NCBI GenBank assembly: GCA_041399085.1
Contig: JAWKTM010000097.1
Coordinates: forward strand, 1-21,953
DNA length: 21,953 nt
Direction: 5' to 3'
From: JAWKTM01 sp041399085
Lineage (GTDB): Bacteria > Planctomycetota > Planctomycetia > Pirellulales > Pirellulaceae
A program made the position numbers and the translations under genes. Shown here piece after piece: positions 17,246 to 21,953 of the stretch (positions are counted from its first letter, which is position 1; the number at the start of each line of letters is the position of its first letter). The notes beneath the pieces are model-generated. The model saw only the letters and a list, made by a program, of their open reading frames with translations, was not told the origin of the DNA and ran no database searches.

Positions 17246-17263
17246 AAGCGTATCGAGCGACCT

Positions 17264-17291
17264 AGTCTAGGCGAATCGCGCGGGCCGTCAA
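17264..17291 (-). promoter_or_regulatory. Sigma70-like promoter for tRNA-Leu
   Basis: Reading the minus strand, TTGACG (17286-17291) is separated by 16 nt from TAGACT (17264-17269). These match the -35 and -10 consensus at 5/6 and 4/6. The -10 ends 18 nt before the tRNA 5' end, leaving a short 5' leader. The short palindrome CCTAGTCTAGG (17261-17271) overlaps the -10. Prediction by eye only. Confidence 0.5.
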
Positions 17292-17320
17292 GCGGCGGGG
17301 CGATGACGCAAAGCTTGTCA

Positions 17321-18673
17321 TCACGCGGAGTTGACGACTGTGGACGGCGAATCCGCATCGTGCCGAGGGCGGTACAACCAGGCCACTGGCAGAAGCAGCA
17401 CGGCCATCATCGCGAACACCGGGCTGCGCGGCCAATCGAGCGCCACGATCATCCGATCAAACACGCTGTACAACATCCCCGAGATCAGAATGGCCAGAAA
17501 GTTCGCCTGGTTCATCACGGCAATCATCCGCCCCTTTTGTTCGTCTGGCGGTCGAGTTTGCAGAAATACTTGAACGGGGATGGCGAAGAAACCGGCGGAG
17601 ACGCCCAGCAGGATTAGTACGGGGAAACTGCCGGCGAAACCGAGCAGATGTCGCCCGCCCGGCAACGACACGGACATCACCAACAACCACAGAACGATTC
17701 CCCATAGGCCGATTCGGACCAATCGAAAATCGGCTCGGCCATGCGACAACCGTCCGGCGATCACTGCGCCGACGGCGATGCCCAACCCGATCGACGCCGT
17801 CATCAAACTGGTCCGCAACTCGCCCAATTGCAACTGCACCAAACCGAGCGAATTGACTGCTTGAATAGCTATGCCCGACACCAGCCAAAACATGCACGAA
17901 GCCAGTAGCGCCATCAGCAGCGGCCGATCGTGTCGCAACATGGCTCGCGTATCGGGCGGCACGGCCAGAGACGATAGCCGAAATCGCAGATCGGGCTGAG
18001 CGGCTGGAGGTCGCCGAATCCATAGCGAGGTCACGGTTCCGACCGCCGCGATGCCGACACACACGAGCGACCCGATCCATAGCTGCCCGGCCTTCTCGGC
18101 CAACGACGCGTCCGGCGGCCCGGCTAGTTTGGCCAGCAAACCGGCCGAGGCTGTCCCCAGAATGATGGCCAGAAACGTCGTCATCAGAATGAACCCGTTG
18201 GCTCGCGGCAAATCCGCCTCGCGCAACATCTCGGGTAGAATCCCGTACTTGCCTGGGCCAAAAAACGTACTCTGCGTTCCCATTAAGAACAGCACAACCA
18301 GCAGTCCCGCGAAGCCGGTTTGCCCGAAGCCGAGAAAGGCCACCACGCCGAGCCCCATGACCACAATTTCGGCCATCTTCGACCAGACGATGATCGGCCG
18401 TTTGCTGAAGCGATCCGACAAGAACCCGGCCAGCCCCGAAAACAAGATGAACGGCAACGCGAACAGCGCCGTCGCCAAGCCCTGCTGGTCGACCTTGACC
18501 GACGAGCCCGCCACCGGCACGGCCAACAGCAGCATTAGTTGCTTGAACAGATTGTCATTGAAGGCGCCTAGAAACTGTGTGACCGACATGCCCCAGAACG
18601 ACGGATCGCGGTACAGCGACGGAGGGCTGTCGTCGGGTCCGTCCGGCGCGGGTGGGGAGTGGCGGTCTTGCAT
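17321..18673 (-). CDS. LplT-like major facilitator superfamily transporter
   Basis: A 450-residue inner-membrane protein with about 12 hydrophobic segments. After a polar N-terminus the first helix region reads FWGMSVTQFLGAFNDNLFKQ. An MFS motif-A loop, GFLSDRFSKRPIIV (about residues 83-96), lies between helices 2 and 3. QSTFFGPGKYGILPEML (134-150) is characteristic of the LplT/Aas lysophospholipid transporter group. The likely role is therefore flipping or importing lysophospholipids or a similar lipid; the substrate is inferred from family resemblance. No acyltransferase or acyl-ACP ligase domain is fused, unlike Aas. I chose ATG at 18671-18673 (MQDRHSPPAP): the longer reading from 18790 adds 39 Arg/Ala-rich residues with no transporter character, and a -10-like CATAAT lies immediately upstream of 18673. 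It is divergent from hisF, and the tRNA-Leu follows 75 bp downstream on the same strand. Confidence 0.85.
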   Translation of the reverse strand: MQDRHSPPAPDGPDDSPPSLYRDPSFWGMSVTQFLGAFNDNLFKQLMLLLAVPVAGSSVKVDQQGLATALFALPFILFSGLAGFLSDRFSKRPIIVWSKMAEIVVMGLGVVAFLGFGQTGFAGLLVVLFLMGTQSTFFGPGKYGILPEMLREADLPRANGFILMTTFLAIILGTASAGLLAKLAGPPDASLAEKAGQLWIGSLVCVGIAAVGTVTSLWIRRPPAAQPDLRFRLSSLAVPPDTRAMLRHDRPLLMALLASCMFWLVSGIAIQAVNSLGLVQLQLGELRTSLMTASIGLGIAVGAVIAGRLSHGRADFRLVRIGLWGIVLWLLVMSVSLPGGRHLLGFAGSFPVLILLGVSAGFFAIPVQVFLQTRPPDEQKGRMIAVMNQANFLAILISGMLYSVFDRMIVALDWPRSPVFAMMAVLLLPVAWLYRPRHDADSPSTVVNSA

Positions 18674-18679
18674 GCGAGC

Positions 18680-18685
18680 ATTATG
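18680..18685 (-). promoter_or_regulatory. -10-like element just before the MFS start (possible leaderless mRNA)
   Basis: The minus strand reads CATAAT, then GCTCGC, then ATG. CATAAT matches the -10 consensus at 5/6 and sits 6 nt before the start codon, so transcription would begin at or next to the A of the ATG. No Shine-Dalgarno sequence is visible and no good -35 is found at 16-18 nt. A leaderless transcript is inferred; chance occurrence is possible. Confidence 0.3.
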
Positions 18686-18844
18686 CCGCAGCCACGGACC
18701 TGACACCAGACAAGCCGCTCGACGCGCCGAGTCCGCCGTATCCGATCGGCCCGCCCCGTTCGATCGCGTCGGCGATGCGGTCACGGGCATTCTCCAACCG
18801 CCTGCGAGCGAACGAAATGCGAACCGAACGGTCGTCGGCGACCG

Positions 18845-18873
18845 TTGACCGTGCTAGGGGAGCGGCTTAAAGT
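18845..18873 (+). promoter_or_regulatory. Sigma70-like promoter upstream of hisF
   Basis: TTGACC (18845-18850) and TAAAGT (18868-18873) are separated by 17 nt, matching consensus at 5/6 and 4/6. Transcription from here would give a leader of about 100 nt before hisF. The rest of the 306-bp spacer between the divergent genes (18674-18979) holds no convincing gene: it contains the short reading 18906-18998 described under findings and a weak GC-rich stem near 18920-18940. Confidence 0.45.
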
Positions 18874-18979
18874 AAACTCTTGTCGCTGAGGGAGAAGCGT
18901 CCGCGATGTCTGGCGCGGGCCGCTCCTTCCGCGGTCTTTTCACCGGTGTTCGTCCAAACTCTCGATCGGCTGCCGAATT

Positions 18980-19747
18980 ATGCTCGCCAAGCGGGTGATC
19001 CCATGTCTTGACGTTGACCGTGGGCGAGTCGTCAAAGGGACGAACTTCGTCAATCTGCGCGACGCCGGCGATCCGGTCGAGGTGGCTCGGCGGTACGAAG
19101 CCGAGGGCGCCGACGAGTTGGTGTATCTGGACATCACGGCCAGCCACGAAGCTCGCGCGATCATGATCGACGTGGTCCGGCGGACGGCCGAACAGGTGTT
19201 TATGCCGCTGACGGTCGGCGGTGGCATTCGCACGATCGAGGATATTCGCACGCTGCTGAACGCGGGAAGCGATAAGGTGTCGATCAACTCGGCCGCTTGT
19301 CAGAACCCCGAGTTCGTGGCCGAAGCCGCTCGGCGATTCGGCAGCCAATGTATTGTGGTCAACATCGACCCGAAACGGATTGAACGCGATGGCCGTGAGG
19401 TGTGGGAGGTTCACATTAACGGCGGACGGAAGCCGACGGGGTTGGAAGCCGTATCGTGGGCGCGCGAGGTCGAGCGGTTAGGCGCGGGCGAAATCGTGCT
19501 GACCAGCATGGACTGTGACGGCACCAAGGACGGCTACGATTTGGAGGTCACCGCGGCGGTCAGCGAAGCGGTGTCGATTCCGGTGGTGGCTAGTGGCGGC
19601 GCTGGGCGGCCGGAGCACTTGGCCGACGCCATTCAGGTTGGCAAAGCCGACGCGGCGTTGGCGGCCAGCATTTTTCACTTCGGCGAATATTCGATTCGCG
19701 AGACAAAACAAGTCATGTTTGATCGAGGCATCCCGGTCCGGTTCTAA
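18980..19747 (+). CDS. hisF: Imidazole glycerol phosphate synthase, cyclase subunit HisF
   Basis: A 255-residue (beta/alpha)8-barrel protein of normal family length. HisF takes ammonia delivered by the HisH glutaminase and converts PRFAR to imidazole glycerol phosphate and AICAR, linking histidine and purine synthesis in the cytoplasm. The N-terminus MLAKRVIPCLDVDRGRVVKG has catalytic Asp11, and IVVNIDPKR carries catalytic Asp130 at the expected number. The phosphate-binding loops VGGGIRT (79-85) and VASGGAG, and TSMDCDGTKDGYDLE, are all intact. No HisH or other his gene is in the window, so the pathway genes are scattered or lie elsewhere. ATG at 18980 fits the conserved N-terminus exactly. 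No Shine-Dalgarno sequence precedes it. The PilT gene follows 63 bp downstream on the same strand. Confidence 0.97.
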   Translation: MLAKRVIPCLDVDRGRVVKGTNFVNLRDAGDPVEVARRYEAEGADELVYLDITASHEARAIMIDVVRRTAEQVFMPLTVGGGIRTIEDIRTLLNAGSDKVSINSAACQNPEFVAEAARRFGSQCIVVNIDPKRIERDGREVWEVHINGGRKPTGLEAVSWAREVERLGAGEIVLTSMDCDGTKDGYDLEVTAAVSEAVSIPVVASGGAGRPEHLADAIQVGKADAALAASIFHFGEYSIRETKQVMFDRGIPVRF

Positions 19748-19797
19748 TCTGGCAAGCGTTCGCATTGTCCGGGCCGGCGGGAGTCGCGCGTCACTAC

Positions 19798-19804
19798 GGA
19801 GGAG
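19798..19804 (+). promoter_or_regulatory. Strong Shine-Dalgarno site of the PilT gene
   Basis: GGAGGAG lies 6 nt before the ATG at 19811. It is the only strong ribosome binding site seen in the window and fixes this start. hisF, the MFS gene and the downstream ATPase gene show none, suggesting the PilT gene is translated efficiently and independently of hisF. Confidence 0.8.
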
Positions 19805-19810
19805 AGCAGA

Positions 19811-21007
19811 ATGTCGGCACCCGCCAAGGCTAAGAACGGCGAAGCAACGGCACCGGTCGTCGCTGCCAACCCGGATCAATTCGCCGCCAAGTTTCTAAAG
19901 AAGAAACAGGAACTGGAAGTCGACAAGATCTTTCGCGCGCTCGTCAAGCTGGAAGGCAGCGACTTGCACATGAAGGTCGGACGTCCGCCGATCGTGCGCG
20001 TGCATGGCACGTTGCGCGAGCTGAATCGACCGCCGATATCCGAAGAAGAAATGGTGCGGCTGCTCGTGCCGATGATGGACGAACGGGCGCGTAAGACATG
20101 GGAACGCGAGGTCGGCGCCGACTTCGCCTACACCGTGGATGTCGACGGCGTAACTTGGCGGTTCCGCATCAATATGTTCCAGCAGCTCGGCAAGATGGGC
20201 TTGGTGGCGCGGCGAGTGAACAATTGGATCCCCAACTTCAACGGCTTGCACTTGCCGCCGGTGATGGATTCGTTGTGTCACTTCGATCAAGGCATGGTTT
20301 TGCTGGCCGGCGTTACGGGCTCGGGCAAGTCGACCACGATTGCCTCGATGTTGAACCACATCAACTCGATTTACTCGAAGCACATTCTGACGCTGGAAGA
20401 TCCGATCGAGTTCGTCTACACGGAAGACAAGTGTTTGATCAACCAGCGCGAAGTCGGCATGGATGTCTGCGACTTTGGCATCGGCATGAAGCACGCAGTG
20501 CGGCAAGACCCGGACATCATTTTGGTCGGCGAAATGCGTGACCAGGAAACGTTTATGACGGCGATTCACGCCGCGGAAACGGGGCACTTGGTGTTCGGAA
20601 CGATTCACGCTTCGAGCGCTCCGACCACGATCGGTCGTATTCTGGACTTGTTCCCCGAAGAAATGCACGGCGCGATTCGCAGCGCCATCGCCTTCAACAT
20701 GAAGGGGATCGTGGCTCAAAAGCTGTTGAAGTCGATCAAGCCGGGCGTCGGCCGCGTACCAACCTGCGAGATCATGACGTTCTCGCCGATGATTAAGAAG
20801 CTGGTGTTGGAAGGCAAGGACGAAAAGCTGCCAGATGCCATTCGCATCGGCGCCGAGGACGGCATGCAGGACTTTACAATGAGCCTCAAGAGCTTGCTCG
20901 ACCAGGAATTGATCGACCGTCCCACGGCCTTCGCCGTCGCGCCGAACAAAGACGCGTTGAAGATGGCGATCAAGGGCATCGACGTGAAGGCTCCCGGTAT
21001 CATTTAA
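19811..21007 (+). CDS. pilT: PilT-family type IV pilus retraction ATPase
   Basis: A 398-residue hexameric motor ATPase of the T2SS/T4P superfamily, acting at the cytoplasmic face of the pilus machine. A 35-residue polar leader precedes the N-terminal PAS-like domain (SDLHMKVGRPPIVRVHGTLR, 50-69). The C-terminal motor has all motifs: Walker A GVTGSGKST (167-175), Asp box ILTLEDPIEF (192-201), Walker B with catalytic Glu in DIILVGEMRDQET (235-247), and His box AAETGHLVFGTIHASSA (254-270). The GEMRD wording and the absence of the N1 domain and zinc-finger Cys favour PilT over PilB/GspE. The C-terminal end AIRIGAEDGMQDFTMSL resembles the PilT AIRNLIRE region but is divergent, so a PilT-like paralogue is possible. 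A related but degenerate ATPase gene follows 72 bp downstream. Confidence 0.92.
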   Translation: MSAPAKAKNGEATAPVVAANPDQFAAKFLKKKQELEVDKIFRALVKLEGSDLHMKVGRPPIVRVHGTLRELNRPPISEEEMVRLLVPMMDERARKTWEREVGADFAYTVDVDGVTWRFRINMFQQLGKMGLVARRVNNWIPNFNGLHLPPVMDSLCHFDQGMVLLAGVTGSGKSTTIASMLNHINSIYSKHILTLEDPIEFVYTEDKCLINQREVGMDVCDFGIGMKHAVRQDPDIILVGEMRDQETFMTAIHAAETGHLVFGTIHASSAPTTIGRILDLFPEEMHGAIRSAIAFNMKGIVAQKLLKSIKPGVGRVPTCEIMTFSPMIKKLVLEGKDEKLPDAIRIGAEDGMQDFTMSLKSLLDQELIDRPTAFAVAPNKDALKMAIKGIDVKAPGII

Positions 21008-21016
21008 CCGCGACGG

Positions 21017-21035
21017 GAACACGAAAATCGTGTTC
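21017..21035 (+). other. Perfect hairpin between the two ATPase genes
   Basis: GAACACGA, loop AAA, TCGTGTTC: an 8-bp perfect stem 9 nt after the PilT gene stop. No U tract follows (AGGCGG), so it is not a classic terminator. It could be an mRNA-stabilising or processing stem that sets different levels of the two ATPases, or a weak attenuator. Confidence 0.5.
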
Positions 21036-21079
21036 AGGCGGTGGCTAACAATACGAAATACTCCAACTGATTCAGCGCG

Positions 21080-21953
21080 ATGGCGAAGCAAGAAGAACAA
21101 GAGCCGGTAGAAGTCCCGCTTCATCAACTGTATCCACCGGTCGATTTGGGCGCGAAAGGCGGTTCGCCGACCGAGAATCAGGCGAATATGATCGCCGCCC
21201 GAAATTCGCCGGGTTGGTTTCTGGCGATCGGCGTCGCCGCCCAATCGCTGGCTCAGCGAGCCGATCAGATTCTGTTGGACTACACGCGCGAGATGGTGAC
21301 CGTGCGTTACCAGATCGACGGCATCTGGCATCAGCTCGATCCGCGCGATCGCGCCAGCGGCGACGCGATGCTGTTCTGCTACAAAAAGCTGGCGAATCTG
21401 AACCCGGCCGATCGCCGCTCGAAACAAGAGGGAACGTTCACCGCCAAGTTCCAGAAGGTCGACTACATCTACACGATCATCTCGCAGGGCACCCAGACCG
21501 GCGAGCGTGTGTTGCTGAAGATTCGCACCAAGAAGCCGACGCTCGAGCGGTTGGAAGACTTGGGGATGCGCGAGAAAGTCCGCCAGCGAGTGAAGGAAGT
21601 GCTCGACGGCGACGGCGGCATGTCGGTCTTTTCCGCGCCGCCGCAAGGTGGATTCTCGACGCTTTGGACGTGTGCGTTGAACGCCACGGATCGCTTTGTC
21701 CGGGACTTTGTTTCCTTGGAAGACAAGGACAAACCAGAAGACGAAGTCATCAACGTGACGCCCCATTTCTTTGACACCAGCAAGGGCGAGTCGCCCGGTT
21801 CGCTGATTCCGAAGCTGTTGTTGAAGGAGCCCGACGCGTTTGTCGTGCCGGAGATTCTGAACGCCGAGTCCATGAATCTGTTGTGCGAGCAAGCTTCGAA
21901 AGACAAACGGCCCGTGATCACGCGCGTGCAAGCCAAAGAAGTGGCCGAAGCGT
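21080..21953 (+). CDS. GspE/PilB-like ATPase paralogue with degenerate Walker A (3'-partial)
   Basis: 291 codons are open to the right edge. Residues about 48-150 match the N2 domain of type II secretion/type IV pilus ATPases: AQRADQILLDYTREMVTVRY, QIDGIWHQL, LANLNPADRRSKQEGTF and TGERVLLKI. The motor domain follows but is altered. In the Walker A place stands SAPPQGGFSTLW (185-196), with Phe192 where the invariant Lys should be. The Asp-box region reads FVSLEDKDKP. The Walker B region reads EPDAFVVPEILNAES, keeping Glu258 but not the R-D pair. The His box Gly-His is replaced (KRPVITRV). It probably does not hydrolyse ATP normally; a structural or regulatory partner of the neighbouring PilT is inferred. 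The start ATG at 21080 gives MAKQEEQEPVEV; no Shine-Dalgarno is seen. The C-terminus is missing. Confidence 0.8.
   Translation, partial: MAKQEEQEPVEVPLHQLYPPVDLGAKGGSPTENQANMIAARNSPGWFLAIGVAAQSLAQRADQILLDYTREMVTVRYQIDGIWHQLDPRDRASGDAMLFCYKKLANLNPADRRSKQEGTFTAKFQKVDYIYTIISQGTQTGERVLLKIRTKKPTLERLEDLGMREKVRQRVKEVLDGDGGMSVFSAPPQGGFSTLWTCALNATDRFVRDFVSLEDKDKPEDEVINVTPHFFDTSKGESPGSLIPKLLLKEPDAFVVPEILNAESMNLLCEQASKDKRPVITRVQAKEVAEA

Noticed and set aside
18674..18790. 39-residue N-terminal extension of the MFS protein (start at 18790)
   Set aside because: The extension is Arg/Ala/Ser-rich with no signal or membrane segment, and the -10-like element at 18680-18685 favours the shorter start.
19895..21931. 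A 678-codon minus-strand open reading across both ATPase genes
   Set aside because: The plus strand encodes full Walker, Asp and His boxes there; the antisense product is His/Arg/Gln-rich and featureless.

Overview
The window looks like chromosomal DNA of a planctomycete, most likely of the Pirellulales. The assignment rests on recognition, not a search: a giant secreted-type repeat protein ending in tandem dockerin-like motifs, the module motifs WVDTNGNYRF and FTSDDIFAGNF that I associate with large planctomycete surface proteins, GC-rich coding DNA, a tRNA gene without an encoded CCA, and mostly weak or absent Shine-Dalgarno sites.

Positions 1 to about 16925 are one giant plus-strand gene whose 5' end lies outside the window (more than 5,600 codons here). 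In order it encodes: (i) a Gly/Asp/Thr/Val-rich beta-strand repeat region arranged as seven tandem super-repeats of about 1.5 kb (anchors at 999, 2585, 4041, 5499, 7038, 8466 and 10035); (ii) two clusters of RTX-type GGxGxDxxx calcium-binding nonapeptides (11658-11990 and 12525-12715); (iii) a pre-peptidase-C-terminal-like domain; (iv) a bacterial Ig-like region; (v) an FG-GAP/VCBS-like region; (vi) two dockerin/EF-hand motifs; (vii) an acidic tail. The reading frame is intact for about 8.9 kb (about 5190-14125) but broken repeatedly in 2400-5190 and very densely in 14125-16850, so the sequence as given cannot make one protein.

Positions 16926-17320 hold a minus-strand tRNA-Leu(GAG) with its own promoter-like and terminator-like elements. 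Next, on the minus strand, is an LplT-like major facilitator transporter (17321-18673). A 306-bp divergent spacer with promoter-like signals separates it from hisF (18980-19747). Downstream on the plus strand are a PilT-family type IV pilus ATPase with intact catalytic motifs (19811-21007) and the start of a GspE/PilB-type ATPase paralogue (21080 to the right edge) whose Walker A lysine is lost. hisF, the PilT gene and the GspE-like gene are co-oriented and closely spaced and may be co-transcribed. The two ATPases suggest a pilus or secretion motor locus continuing to the right. Nothing links the giant adhesin-like gene functionally to these genes apart from proximity.
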